Shown: positions 36,327 through 45,657, counted from the stretch's first letter. The stretch: 64,000 nt of DNA from Gemmatimonadaceae bacterium (GCA_025362035.1 JANYIN010000126.1:1-64000), one strand, 5' to 3'. Notes: generated by a model from the letters alone, not told the origin. A program made the numbers and translations.

Positions 36327-37525
36327 GCGACGACCACGCTCCACAACCGCCGGAGCGCCGCGCTGCACAGCGTGAGACCCCGGATTTCCTCCAGTTGGTG
36401 CGTCAGCGGGAGCGTGGCAAGCTCAAACTGTACGTAGGTTCCGCCGCTGGTACCGGCAAGAGCTACCGGATGCTTGAGGAAGCCCATGATTTGCGGCGGC
36501 GCAACGTCGACGTCATCGTGGCATTCATCGAGACGCACGGCCGATCGGAGACGCAGGCGCAAGTGCGTGACCTGGAGATCGTGCCCCGCCAAAAAATTGA
36601 ATACCGCGGGGTGACGCTCGAAGAAATGGATGTGGACGCCATCGTCGCGCGGCGCCCGAACGTGTCCGTCGTCGACGAGCTTGCGCACAGCAATGTCCCC
36701 GGCGCGCGACACCGAAAGCGGTGGGAAGACGTGATGGAGTTGCTCGATGAGGGGATCAACGTCATTTCCGCCCTCAACGTGCAGCACATCGAGTCGCTGA
36801 ACGACGTCGTCGCGTCCACGCTGGGCGTCACCGTGCGTGAGACCGTGCCCGATTGGGTGGTGGCGACAGCCGACCAGGTCGTCAATCTGGACATCTCGGC
36901 GGAAGACCTGCGACAGCGCCTGCGAGAGGGGAAGATCTACTCGCCGGACAAGATTGACCGAGCGCTGAAAAACTTCTTCACCGACGAGAATCTCACCACG
37001 CTGCGCGAACTCGCGTTGCGGGAAGTCGCGGGTGCGGTAGACCGATCGCGCGAAGAGATCGTACGCCGGGAAACCGGCGACGTGCCGGCAGCGCCACGCA
37101 CGATGGAGCGCGTGCTCGTCGCGATGTCGAGCAATCCTCCCTATACGGCAGCCTTGCTGCGCAAGGCAAGTCGGATCGCCGGGCGTCTCAACACGGACTG
37201 GTTCTGCGTCTACGTACAGACCGTCGGCGAGCGCGCCGATCGAATCGATAGCACCGTGCAGCGAAAGCTCGTGGATAACATCCAGCTCGCGCAGACGATG
37301 GGTGCGGAGGTCGTGAAGCTCGAAGGCGAGGAGGTTGCCGACGTGATCTGTCGGTTTGCGATCAAGAAAGGCGTCACACTCCTGATCGTCGGCCAGAGCA
37401 AACGCTCGCGGTTGCACCAATTCTTCAAGGGATCGGTGGTGGATCAACTCGTGAACAACAGCGCCGGGCTCGACGTGCTCGTCGTGTCGTTCGACGCGCA
37501 AAAGCCGGCCGGAGGGCGACCATGA
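36323..37525 (+). CDS. kdpD: Stand-alone KdpD N-terminal sensor protein (ATP-binding plus USP domains)
   Basis: A 400-residue protein equal to the N-terminal soluble part of KdpD. Walker A is GSAAGTGKS at 39-47 and the Walker B region is VVDELAHSNVPG at 116-127; the KdpD pattern ETHGRSETQAQ and ALNVQHIESLND are present. A universal-stress-protein domain follows (about 250-390: RVLVAMSSNPPYTAAL... LLIVGQSKRSR). There are no membrane helices and no kinase domain. In E. coli these two regions modulate KdpD kinase activity, and short KdpD proteins are known in some cyanobacteria, so this is likely a diffusible regulator of the kinase at 24512. It overlaps kdpA2 and the next gene by ATGA junctions. 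Confidence 0.93.
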   Translation: MSDDHAPQPPERRAAQRETPDFLQLVRQRERGKLKLYVGSAAGTGKSYRMLEEAHDLRRRNVDVIVAFIETHGRSETQAQVRDLEIVPRQKIEYRGVTLEEMDVDAIVARRPNVSVVDELAHSNVPGARHRKRWEDVMELLDEGINVISALNVQHIESLNDVVASTLGVTVRETVPDWVVATADQVVNLDISAEDLRQRLREGKIYSPDKIDRALKNFFTDENLTTLRELALREVAGAVDRSREEIVRRETGDVPAAPRTMERVLVAMSSNPPYTAALLRKASRIAGRLNTDWFCVYVQTVGERADRIDSTVQRKLVDNIQLAQTMGAEVVKLEGEEVADVICRFAIKKGVTLLIVGQSKRSRLHQFFKGSVVDQLVNNSAGLDVLVVSFDAQKPAGGRP

Positions 37526-38532
37526 GAATCAGCCATCGGCTCTATTTGACGGTTACGCCGGCGATCCTGGGCGTCTTTCTGCTGGCCGGGTTGGCCTATT
37601 GGGGCCAGTACGCCCGTTCCGCGCCCGTCATGGTAGTCGTGCTGGGAGCGGTGGCAGTCGTCGCGTCGCTCGTGATGACGTGGTCCAACGCGCGCTATGT
37701 GGCGCGCCGCATCGAACGACTGGCAGGAACGGCGGCGTCTACGAGCGCGCCAATTGCGCCGCCCGATACTGAAATCACACCTAGCTCAGCCGACACATCT
37801 GAGCCGCCGGACGAAATCGACCAGATCGAACGCGCCGTCGACCGGCTCAGCAACGCCATCGAGCTTGCCGAAACGAGTCGCTTGAGTCGCGACCAGCAGT
37901 ATGAGCGCCGCGTGCACGATTACGCGCTCCTGCTCGCATCCATCGCCGACGTGTCCGCAAAACGATTGGAGGAGGTGCGCCTGCCGCTGCACATTCTGCT
38001 GGAGAATCACTTCGGGGATCTCAACGAGAATCAGGAGGAGATGCTGGGCGCCGCAAGAACCGCAGCGGAAGCCGCCGACGCGGACATGCTGAGTCTCCGT
38101 CAGATTGCCGCCATCGACCTCGGCGAGAAGCCCATGCGGTACGACCGCATGAAGCCGGCGGAGATCATCGACGCGTTGCGGGCGTTGTTGCTCGCGACCG
38201 CCGGAGACGCCGGTGTCACGCTGGAATTCGACATCGAACCCGTGTTGCCGGCCATTCACGGTGACCGAGTGCGCTTGCAGGAGGCGTTCGCTACGCTGCT
38301 CAAGGAATGCATCCGTGCCGCACGACGTGATTCTCGGATCCGAGTAAGCGTTGCCAGGGCGGGTCACCTGATTCGGTTCATGGTTCGCGGCGCGGGTGCA
38401 ATAACGCCGACCGTACGCTGGGCTGCCGGTATTCGGGTCATGCAGGCGCATAGCGGCACGGTCGAACGACTGCCGGATGGCTTGTCCATTGAATTGCCCT
38501 CGGACACCGCATCGCGTGTCGGGCCGATGTGA
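37522..38532 (+). CDS. Histidine-kinase-like membrane protein lacking the phospho-acceptor His and ATP-binding boxes
   Basis: A 336-residue protein whose ATG overlaps the KdpD-N stop. Two membrane helices (about 8-27 and 34-53) are followed by a Pro/Thr/Ser-rich linker and a helical hairpin around 145-205 laid out like HisKA, but the H-D-L-R-T-P-L position reads EEVRLPL (E150, E151), so no phospho-acceptor His. The C-terminal part (about 215-335) resembles a HATPase fold but lacks the N-box (the NLLxNA region reads LLKECIRAA) and the G-boxes. It is therefore probably a pseudo-kinase. It may tune the KdpD/KdpE pathway or pass conformation to the regulator encoded next. A 208-bp gap separates it from that gene. 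Confidence 0.65.
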   Translation: MRISHRLYLTVTPAILGVFLLAGLAYWGQYARSAPVMVVVLGAVAVVASLVMTWSNARYVARRIERLAGTAASTSAPIAPPDTEITPSSADTSEPPDEIDQIERAVDRLSNAIELAETSRLSRDQQYERRVHDYALLLASIADVSAKRLEEVRLPLHILLENHFGDLNENQEEMLGAARTAAEAADADMLSLRQIAAIDLGEKPMRYDRMKPAEIIDALRALLLATAGDAGVTLEFDIEPVLPAIHGDRVRLQEAFATLLKECIRAARRDSRIRVSVARAGHLIRFMVRGAGAITPTVRWAAGIRVMQAHSGTVERLPDGLSIELPSDTASRVGPM

Positions 38533-38740
38533 ACGCAGACGTGAGCAGCATCGCCTGAGTCTCGCGGTTCGGCCGTGGACGCTGGTGTGAGGCAAAGTGC
38601 CCCACCTTCGTGGCAGAACTTTCAACGCAGCTCCGCTGCCGATGGTGTGACGTTGCGCCGCGCGGGCCATTCCCTTACCATCGTTGCCCCGAGGCCAGCA
38701 CAAGAATCAAACGATCCCCTACCTCGTTTACGCGGAGCCT

Positions 38741-39451
38741 ATGGATGTACGAAGCACACCGACGGCGAGTGTCGCTGTAGTTTCCGAAGACGGGGCGTTG
38801 ATCGAACGCGTCGCTGGTATTCTTGGCGACGAGAGCACGGAGGTGGTTGGGCACCACGTGCGTGCGACCTCAGCCAAAGACGCGTTCAAGCTCGATCGTC
38901 CCGACATCGTCGTGTTCGATCGCGCGATTCCCGGAGACATCTGTTGCCGCATTCGTCATCTCCGTCGGCGTTGGCCAACCATCGAGGTCATCGTCGTGAA
39001 CGTCCTCGATGAAGAGGACGCCGCGCGCATGCTCGATACGGGTGCTGATGACGCGATTCTCGCCAGTTCGTCCCTGCTCATCCCGCGCCTAAATGCCCAT
39101 GCCAGGCGTGTGCGGACGGTGAATGCCGGAAGCCGGATTGCCGTGGGCGACATCGTCTTCGACCGGGAGTCGCGTCGCGTTTGGTGTGCCGGACGCGAAG
39201 TGGACATGACACCCCGCGAGGTCGCAATGCTCGATTGCATGTTCTGGCACGCGTCACGGCCGGTGAGCGTAACCACACTCGCTGACTTCGTGTGGGGTGA
39301 CGCGGACGAGACCGACCGGCGGAGCGCCGTAGAGGTCTACATCGGCTATGTCCGCAGGAAGCTCGCATCCAGCCGATCAGTCGTGATCCGCACCGTGCGT
39401 CAGGTGGGGTACCAGTTCGTGTCGCGGCAACAAGGCGACGGCCAGAAGTGA
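38741..39451 (+). CDS. OmpR-family response regulator with an atypical receiver
   Basis: A 236-residue protein from the ATG at 38741. The C-terminal winged helix is well formed (TPREVAMLDCMFWHASRPVSVTTLADFVWG, YIGYVRRKLA, RTVRQVGYQFV). The receiver keeps an acidic pair (E16, D17) and D60 in VVFDRAIPGD, but the conserved Lys of the KPF motif is replaced by the SSS of ILASSS, and the usual Thr/Ser is Asn-like (VIVVNVL). Such receivers often act without phosphorylation. The frame is open upstream to 38684 but the Met is chosen for domain alignment. It is the last regulator of the potassium island; no target site is known. Confidence 0.82.
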   Translation: MDVRSTPTASVAVVSEDGALIERVAGILGDESTEVVGHHVRATSAKDAFKLDRPDIVVFDRAIPGDICCRIRHLRRRWPTIEVIVVNVLDEEDAARMLDTGADDAILASSSLLIPRLNAHARRVRTVNAGSRIAVGDIVFDRESRRVWCAGREVDMTPREVAMLDCMFWHASRPVSVTTLADFVWGDADETDRRSAVEVYIGYVRRKLASSRSVVIRTVRQVGYQFVSRQQGDGQK

Positions 39452-39460
39452 CGGAATGGC

Positions 39461-41017
39461 ATGAGCGCAAGTTGGGCGGAGACAACACTACCTCCTCCCC
39501 GCGAGCCGCCCATGTATTCCTGCGTTGTTCGTGCCCGTGTACAACTCGCTTTCGACCGCGTCGCTAGACGGCTCCTCCTGCTTTCCGCGCTGGCTTCGGT
39601 CGCGGCTCGGCCCGTCGAGTCACAACTGGTGACACCGAAGACCGTCCCGGTATTTCAGGACGAGCAGTTCGCGCTCTACCCGTCCAGTCGTCCCGGGCTC
39701 GGCGGCGCCTACATCGCGCTCGACGATACCCTCGCCGACCCATTCGTGAACCCGGCGAAGGCCCTGCGGCTGCGCGGTTTGGCGATTACCACCGCGCCGT
39801 ACTCCCACGGCATCTCGGGTAGTCGCGGCGGGGGACGCACGTTGCCGCTCGGGGTCCTCGCGGGCTCCGGAACGTGGGCTGTTGCGGTTCTGGCCGCCAT
39901 GCAGGAACTCGATCGCGCCGGCCCGATCTGGAATAGACCCACGAGTGAACGCACGGCAAGCAACCAGTACGTCAGCGGGTCACTCGCGCGGCGCGTGGCA
40001 CCGGGCGTGTCGGTTGGCGTCAGCGGCTTTCATGCCGATCTTGCGGCCGTGGACGGAGTGGATCTCCTCTATGCGGGGAGTGACCGCATCGACCAGAGCG
40101 GCTCCCTGACCGACGTCCGACTCGGCGCAACAAAGGAATGGGAGCCCGGCCATGTACTCGAACTTCTCGTCTTGAGAAACACGACGAACATGCGACATGA
40201 CGTCCACTATACCACGTATAGTTGGGAGCCGGTGTCCCACACCTCGACGATGATGCAGCGCCAGGACACAAACCTCGACCAGACGAACATCTGGGGCGCA
40301 CACACCCAATACGTGCGACCCGTTGGTGCGGAGGGCTGGCGGATTGGCGCGCTGGCGACCGTGAACCGCCTCGATCATCCAAAGATTCCGAACTACACGT
40401 TGCAGAATCTCCCGCGAGACCCGGGAGCGACGACCGCATTCAACTGGGGCATGGGCGCGGCGCGCTCGACTCCCGAATTCACCTTTGCGGTGGACGTCAT
40501 CCTCGAGCCGATGGTGTCCGACACATATGCGGATGCAGCGACGAACGTGACGCGGACGAATGGCAGCGTCATTGCGGCGGGTGACAAGACCGTAGAGAAC
40601 CACTTCCGGTTCCACAACAGCAAGGCGCGAATCGGTATCGGACGCATGTGGGGCGCCGATACCGCTTCGCACGGGTCGTTTGCGGCCGATTTCAGCCTCG
40701 CCGCGTACTCCATTTCATACGACCTCCTTCAGACGAACAACATCACTGGCGCAGCGCGAAGCCAGCACGAGAACTGGGTCGAGTCAGGACCCACGATCGG
40801 CATCCGGTATCGCTCGAGGGACTTCGAACTGTCGTACGCTTTCAGAACGAGCTGCGGAACGGGCGGCTGCGATTTCCTGTCGCACGGAGATTTCGTGGTG
40901 GTGACAGCGCCAGCGGAAAGCACCGGCGGCATCATCGCCGCGCCAAGCTCTCCGCTTTTCCTGCAAAGCGGGAGCGAGACGAGTCACCACTTCATGATAT
41001 CGGTGCCCATTCGATAG
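39461..41017 (+). CDS. Putative outer-membrane beta-barrel protein
   Basis: A 518-residue frame whose better start is the ATG at 39512, placing the signal peptide (LLLLSALASVAARPVESQ) at the N-terminus; the first ATG (39461) lies 9 bp after the regulator stop. The mature protein is strand-rich: PGLGGAYIALDDTLADPFVNPAKALRL is a loop-then-strand pattern seen in FadL/PorV-type barrels, and aromatic-anchored strands recur to the end (HHFMISVPIR). No family is certain. Two Cys (CGTGGC) lie near the C-terminus. It may belong to the potassium island transcript because of the short gap, but nothing in its sequence ties it to K+. It converges with susD, separated by 21 bp. Confidence 0.6.
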   Translation: MSASWAETTLPPPREPPMYSCVVRARVQLAFDRVARRLLLLSALASVAARPVESQLVTPKTVPVFQDEQFALYPSSRPGLGGAYIALDDTLADPFVNPAKALRLRGLAITTAPYSHGISGSRGGGRTLPLGVLAGSGTWAVAVLAAMQELDRAGPIWNRPTSERTASNQYVSGSLARRVAPGVSVGVSGFHADLAAVDGVDLLYAGSDRIDQSGSLTDVRLGATKEWEPGHVLELLVLRNTTNMRHDVHYTTYSWEPVSHTSTMMQRQDTNLDQTNIWGAHTQYVRPVGAEGWRIGALATVNRLDHPKIPNYTLQNLPRDPGATTAFNWGMGAARSTPEFTFAVDVILEPMVSDTYADAATNVTRTNGSVIAAGDKTVENHFRFHNSKARIGIGRMWGADTASHGSFAADFSLAAYSISYDLLQTNNITGAARSQHENWVESGPTIGIRYRSRDFELSYAFRTSCGTGGCDFLSHGDFVVVTAPAESTGGIIAAPSSPLFLQSGSETSHHFMISVPIR

Positions 41018-41038
41018 AGCCGCTCCTATGAATCGCGA

Positions 41039-42466
41039 TTACGCCTTTCGATCGATACATGCCGTGAAATTCGGATTGCCAACTTGCTCATCCGTTGTGA
41101 CGGGCAGGTTGACGTCCGTTCCGAACACACCGCCCTTGAAGTGTGGTCCCACGGGAAACGTATCCGAGCCATCCGGCGCACGACCGTAATCGCGAATCAA
41201 CCGTCGCAGGTTGCCAAGCCGGTGGCCGCGGCCGAATTGCCAGAATGCCATCTCCCGAAACAGCAGATTGACTCGACCACTGGTCGTTCCAGGATCGGCC
41301 AATGGTGGCATGATCGGCGTTGTAAGCCCGGGGTGTGGGGAGCTGGGCGGAGTGATCTGCACCGGGCTCCCCCGCAGTGCATTGAGGATGGTCATCATCC
41401 CGGCGGGGTTTCCAGCCTGCAGAGCAGCTTCTGCCTCGATCAAGCGGGCATCGAGGCCATGCGTGACAGCCACCGGTGAGGTCTGCCCCCAGAGACTGTC
41501 CACCTGAATGACGAACGTGTTGCCATCCTGCGCCTTCACGTTCGTCGATCCACTGAGCTTGTAGTGCGCTGGCACGCGAGGATCGAACGCCGAGTAGAAG
41601 GGAATCGCATTCCTGACGAAGATGGTGCGCCCATTCCCCTGCAGGCTGTCGCTCACCGAGTACCGGTTCTGGCTGGCGGCCTGATCCCAGAGCGTGTTGA
41701 TGCCACCCGTGAGCGAAGCGGTGGCATCATATCGAAAACCGGTAGGAATGCCAGCCACCAGCGCCGCAGCGGCTGGCGCGTTGGCCAGACCGGTCCCGAG
41801 CAACGCGCGCGCCTTTGCGATGCGCGCCGCCCGGTTGATGGTGATGCTTGCTGCATCCGTCTGTGATGCGGTAAGCGAAATAGCGGTGTCGAGCGATGAC
41901 GAGGCCACGCCAAAAACGGCACTCACTGGGAGAGGCTGTCCGAATATCGGCGCGTTGCCGGTGCCGTCGCTCAACGGTATACCGTTGCAGAAATCCGACG
42001 CGAGTTGCAACTCGGCGAAGCCGCGAGCGAAATACATTTCCGCGACATCGGCCACTGGTGAGGGCTTGTACAGAGTCAGCAGCGTGATCGCCTGGTTGGC
42101 GTCCGTGCGAACGCGGTACAACGCGCGCAATTGGGCGTTGACGCTGCCGTTGTTCAATTGAATGGAGCGCTGGTCCGTCTCGTCGTTCTGGACGAATGTC
42201 GAACTGCTCACCCATTCGTCGGCCAGAAGACCGCCGAACATCCAGGTGCTCTCGCCATCCGCCGTGGCGCTGCGCAGCCGCGAGAGGGCGCCGTTGCGCA
42301 CGGCCGTTGCCCCGCCCGCGGACTGCACTGAGGAGGGATCGATGATGGTGGGATTGGGCGCGTCCAGCAAGTTCGTCTTGACGGTGTCGCACGCAGCCGT
42401 CGCGGCGGCGGTGCTCAGCGCAAGCGTCATCGCGACAGCCCGGCCACTCCGTAGGGAATATCTCAT
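41039..42466 (-). CDS. SusD/RagB-family outer-membrane lipoprotein
   Basis: A 475-residue protein with a lipoprotein signal: SGRAVAMTLALSTAAATAAC (Cys about residue 26). It then follows the SusD/RagB helical TPR-like architecture: YRVRTDANQAITLL, YFARGFAELQLASDFCNGIPL and LLFREMAFWQFGRGHRLGNLRRL, the last two being family hallmarks. SusD proteins cap SusC TonB-dependent transporters and bind glycans or other nutrients at the cell surface. The gene lies 20 bp downstream of susC on the same strand, so it is an operon pair. There are no polysaccharide-degrading genes nearby, so substrate is unknown. Confidence 0.88.
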   Translation of the reverse strand: MRYSLRSGRAVAMTLALSTAAATAACDTVKTNLLDAPNPTIIDPSSVQSAGGATAVRNGALSRLRSATADGESTWMFGGLLADEWVSSSTFVQNDETDQRSIQLNNGSVNAQLRALYRVRTDANQAITLLTLYKPSPVADVAEMYFARGFAELQLASDFCNGIPLSDGTGNAPIFGQPLPVSAVFGVASSSLDTAISLTASQTDAASITINRAARIAKARALLGTGLANAPAAAALVAGIPTGFRYDATASLTGGINTLWDQAASQNRYSVSDSLQGNGRTIFVRNAIPFYSAFDPRVPAHYKLSGSTNVKAQDGNTFVIQVDSLWGQTSPVAVTHGLDARLIEAEAALQAGNPAGMMTILNALRGSPVQITPPSSPHPGLTTPIMPPLADPGTTSGRVNLLFREMAFWQFGRGHRLGNLRRLIRDYGRAPDGSDTFPVGPHFKGGVFGTDVNLPVTTDEQVGNPNFTACIDRKA

Positions 42467-42486
42467 GTCAGTGGGTGGTCGAAGGG

Positions 42487-45400
42487 TCAGAAGCCGAGGT
42501 TGAGGCGGAACTGGAAGATCGTCGGCGCCGCGAAGGTCTGGAATTCGTTCGGCACGTCGCCGCCAGAAGTCGACGTGTAGTCGCTCTCGGGATCGCTACC
42601 GCGGTAGTTGGTCCACTTCTTCAGGTTGCGCGCCATGAACACCAGGCTGGCTGTGCGCACGCCTGCACGCGCGAGCATCTGGTCGGGAAGCTGCAGCGTG
42701 GCCGAGAACTCCCGCCACTTCACGAAGGCACCAGGTTGCATGTAGCCATCGAGCGTCTTCTCGGGCGCGTAGATCGCCGCGACGACCATGGCCTGCTCCT
42801 GGAACGACGCGGCAGGATTGAACAGGCCGTTGCAGTTCGGTCGCGTGCACCGGATGCGCTCCGTGTTGTTGTAGTACTTGTTTCCTCCGCGCCAATCGAA
42901 AAGACTCGTGATGCGCAACTTGTGCCGGAACAGGTCGATGCCGGGCGTGAAGGTCGTCAGATACGGCGGTTCCGCGTACCCTCGGAAGGTCCCGATGCCA
43001 ATGATGCTGTGCCTCGGCTTGCCCGTAATCGGATCCGCACTGTTATCGAACAGCGTGTCCGACTGGATCGTGACCTCATCCACGGTCAGGATGCCGTCGC
43101 CGTTCTTGTCGTTCCACCCGACGATCGGTCGCGTCCAGATACCGCCAATCGGGTAGCCGGCAACGATCCAGTTGGTCACGCCGATCTGCGGCGGCGTGGA
43201 GCCCAGGCTCACCACCTTGTTGGCGTTGATCGACGTACTGAAATGGAAATCGACGGAGATGTTCTTCGTATCGAGCACCTGCCCGCCCAGCGATACTTCC
43301 AGGCCGGCGTTCTTCACGGAACCCAGGTTGGAACGTTGGCTGGTGGCTCCCGATCCGAGCGACGGCGCGATGATGGCGCCGATGAGCGCGTCGTGCGTGA
43401 GCTTTGAGTAGTAGGTGACGTCAAACTGGAGCCGGTCACCGAACAACCGCGAGTCGAACCCGCCCTCCCACTCAACCGAGCGCTCAGGCCTCAGGCTGTC
43501 GTTTCCGATCGCCTGAAATACCTCGATTGGCGCGTCGGTGTTCTTGATGCTGGCCGACCCGGCGCTGAATGTCCTCAACGCGTCGGTGGGGCCAGGCTGC
43601 ACCCCGGACGCGCCGTTCGCGACCCGCAGGCGCAGGTTGTTCACGACCCGATTCTTCGGGAAGAAGCCCTCGTCGGAGATCACCCAGGACAGGCTTCCCT
43701 TCGGATAATAGACGCGCTGGAAGTTGGTGCCAAACGCGCTGTTCTGGTCGGAGCGAATGGCGGCCGTGAGGAACAATCGATCGCGGATGGCGGCGGCCTC
43801 CTCGATGAACATGCCCCATGTCTTCTGGAGCGTGTAGGACTCCGACACGCTGGGGGTCGCGCCGGCAGCCGACGTCGTGGCGCCCGGCGGCAGTGTCGTC
43901 CCACCCGCGAAATTCTGATCCTGGCGGAAATTATTGTACTGCGTGCCGACCGTCGTCTTCAGATTCAGCCAGGAGTAGCGAGCCGGGTTGTAGTTGGCGG
44001 TGGCGCCCAGATCCGCTGAGAGATTCGTGATGTTGGTTCGGCCGTTGAACGCCTGTCCGTCGCGGTACGTGGCTGACAGCGGCCAGCCTTCCCCGTTCAT
44101 ATGCAGCCGATTGTCGACGCGATCCGTGAGGTCGGTGCCAAAGTTGGCGCGTGTCTGCAGCCAGCTGGATGGGCGCCAGTTGAAGTTCGAACTCAGAATC
44201 ATGCGGTTGACGTTCTGCTGCAGCTTTTCCTGCCAGATGAGGCCCGGCGTGCCGGCGCGGTATCCAACGAGCGAATCGGTCAGCCCGTTCACCACGCCGT
44301 TATTGCGATAGCCCGGGCCGCCGAACGCCTGCGAGCCGATGCCGACGGTGTTGTTCGACTCGTTGCTGGTTAGCGCCTCAACCGTGTTGTATCCCACGCT
44401 CAACGATGCATCAAATTGGGGCGTGACCTGAGCCGCGATGTTGGCGCGAAAGCTGTTCAGGAGACGGCTGTTCGGACGCTTCTGCCACGGGTGGACAGCG
44501 ATGCCGAGTGAATCGAATCGGTGTTGCTCGTACTGGTCGAGCCTGAAGACACCGGTCTCGTCGTCACGCGTGCCGGACATGAAGTACCGGACGACGTCCG
44601 TGCCGCCCGATACTTGCGCGCCCTGAGCGTTGCGGTACCCGTACCCGAGCGGCGTGACGTTCGGATCGCGGATGGGGCTGAAGACGCGGAGGCTGTCATA
44701 TCCCTTCGTCCCGTCGCTTTTCGTGCAGGTGCCGAGCGAGACCATCACCAGCGTACACTGTCCCGACAGGATGAGCGGCTTACCGGCCAGGCTCGTGCCC
44801 GCCAGGGTGTAGTTCGACGAATACCAGTTGCGATCGTCGAGGATGCCTCCCTCGGCGTACGTCGTCCATTTCGCCTGTCCGGTTCTGCCCTTCTTGGTGG
44901 TGATGACAACGACCCCGTTCGCGGCGTCGGTGCCGTACAATGTCGCTGCCGACGGGCCCTTGACGATCTCGACATCTTCGATGTCCTCGGGGTTGATGTC
45001 GCCGAGGCGGCTGAAATCGTTCCCTCCGTTTCCAAACGAAGTTGAGCCGTTGTTGGCGCTCATCCGCGTGCCATCGATGATGAAGATCGGCTCATTGGAC
45101 AGGCTCAGGCTGCTGATGCCGCGCACCCGGATGCGCTGACCGGAACCGGTTTGTGTACCGGCTTGGACCATGACGCCCGGGACGCGAGCCGCGAGAACGT
45201 CCGACAACGATCTGACCAGCGAGCCTTCCGTGAGCGCCGAAACCGACACATTCTCGATCGCGTTTCCGAGCTCCACACGCCGTTGTTCTCCGGTCGCCGT
45301 CGTCACGACCTCATTGAGCTGCACCACCGATGTGGAGAGGGCGAAGTTCAACGTAGCCGTCTGGCCATCGAGGATTCGCACCGTCCTCTTCTGCTCGACA

Positions 45401-45657
45401 TAGCCGACACGGATCACGCGGATGTCCGCGCTACCCGCCGGCACGCGACGAAGCGTGAACTTCCCGTCGGGCGCGGTGACGGTGAAGAGACTCGTGCCAA
45501 TCACCAGCACTCGAGCCTCCTGGAGCGGCGTGCCAGTACCGTCGGCCGTCACCGTCCCGGTGAGCGTTCCCTGGGCCGCTGCAAGAGCGGGAATCATGAT
45601 CGACAGCGTTGGACCGAACAGGCGCATGACGATTCCGTGCGGCGTCAGCCATTTCAT
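42487..45657 (-). CDS. SusC/RagA-family TonB-dependent outer-membrane transporter
   Basis: From the internal ATG at 45657 the protein is 1056 residues; upstream codons to 45696 precede the signal. Order of regions: signal peptide (TLSIMIPALAAAQ), a carboxypeptidase-regulatory-like beta domain (GTLTGTVTADGTGTPLQEARVLV), the plug with VVQLNEVVTTATGEQRR and a run of GIRVRGISSLSLSNEPIFIIDGTRMS type, and a long barrel ending in FAAPTIFQFRLNLGF with a C-terminal Phe. These are SusC hallmarks. Together with SusD it imports oligomers using energy from TonB. The only clue to the substrate is genomic context, which is silent. Divergent from the amidase gene across 231 bp containing a hairpin in the susC leader. 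Confidence 0.93.
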   Translation of the reverse strand: MKWLTPHGIVMRLFGPTLSIMIPALAAAQGTLTGTVTADGTGTPLQEARVLVIGTSLFTVTAPDGKFTLRRVPAGSADIRVIRVGYVEQKRTVRILDGQTATLNFALSTSVVQLNEVVTTATGEQRRVELGNAIENVSVSALTEGSLVRSLSDVLAARVPGVMVQAGTQTGSGQRIRVRGISSLSLSNEPIFIIDGTRMSANNGSTSFGNGGNDFSRLGDINPEDIEDVEIVKGPSAATLYGTDAANGVVVITTKKGRTGQAKWTTYAEGGILDDRNWYSSNYTLAGTSLAGKPLILSGQCTLVMVSLGTCTKSDGTKGYDSLRVFSPIRDPNVTPLGYGYRNAQGAQVSGGTDVVRYFMSGTRDDETGVFRLDQYEQHRFDSLGIAVHPWQKRPNSRLLNSFRANIAAQVTPQFDASLSVGYNTVEALTSNESNNTVGIGSQAFGGPGYRNNGVVNGLTDSLVGYRAGTPGLIWQEKLQQNVNRMILSSNFNWRPSSWLQTRANFGTDLTDRVDNRLHMNGEGWPLSATYRDGQAFNGRTNITNLSADLGATANYNPARYSWLNLKTTVGTQYNNFRQDQNFAGGTTLPPGATTSAAGATPSVSESYTLQKTWGMFIEEAAAIRDRLFLTAAIRSDQNSAFGTNFQRVYYPKGSLSWVISDEGFFPKNRVVNNLRLRVANGASGVQPGPTDALRTFSAGSASIKNTDAPIEVFQAIGNDSLRPERSVEWEGGFDSRLFGDRLQFDVTYYSKLTHDALIGAIIAPSLGSGATSQRSNLGSVKNAGLEVSLGGQVLDTKNISVDFHFSTSINANKVVSLGSTPPQIGVTNWIVAGYPIGGIWTRPIVGWNDKNGDGILTVDEVTIQSDTLFDNSADPITGKPRHSIIGIGTFRGYAEPPYLTTFTPGIDLFRHKLRITSLFDWRGGNKYYNNTERIRCTRPNCNGLFNPAASFQEQAMVVAAIYAPEKTLDGYMQPGAFVKWREFSATLQLPDQMLARAGVRTASLVFMARNLKKWTNYRGSDPESDYTSTSGGDVPNEFQTFAAPTIFQFRLNLGF

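Noticed and set aside
35012-37501. A long minus-strand frame opposite kdpA2 and kdpD-N (829 codons)
   Set aside because: It is the shadow of two clearly real plus-strand genes with family motifs and has no recognisable protein content itself; GC-rich DNA leaves such long antisense frames open.
41031-41040. Palindrome AATCGCGATT near the susD stop as a terminator or operator
   Set aside because: A perfect 10-bp palindrome with no loop cannot form a hairpin, there is no second copy in the window, and it lies at a gene end.
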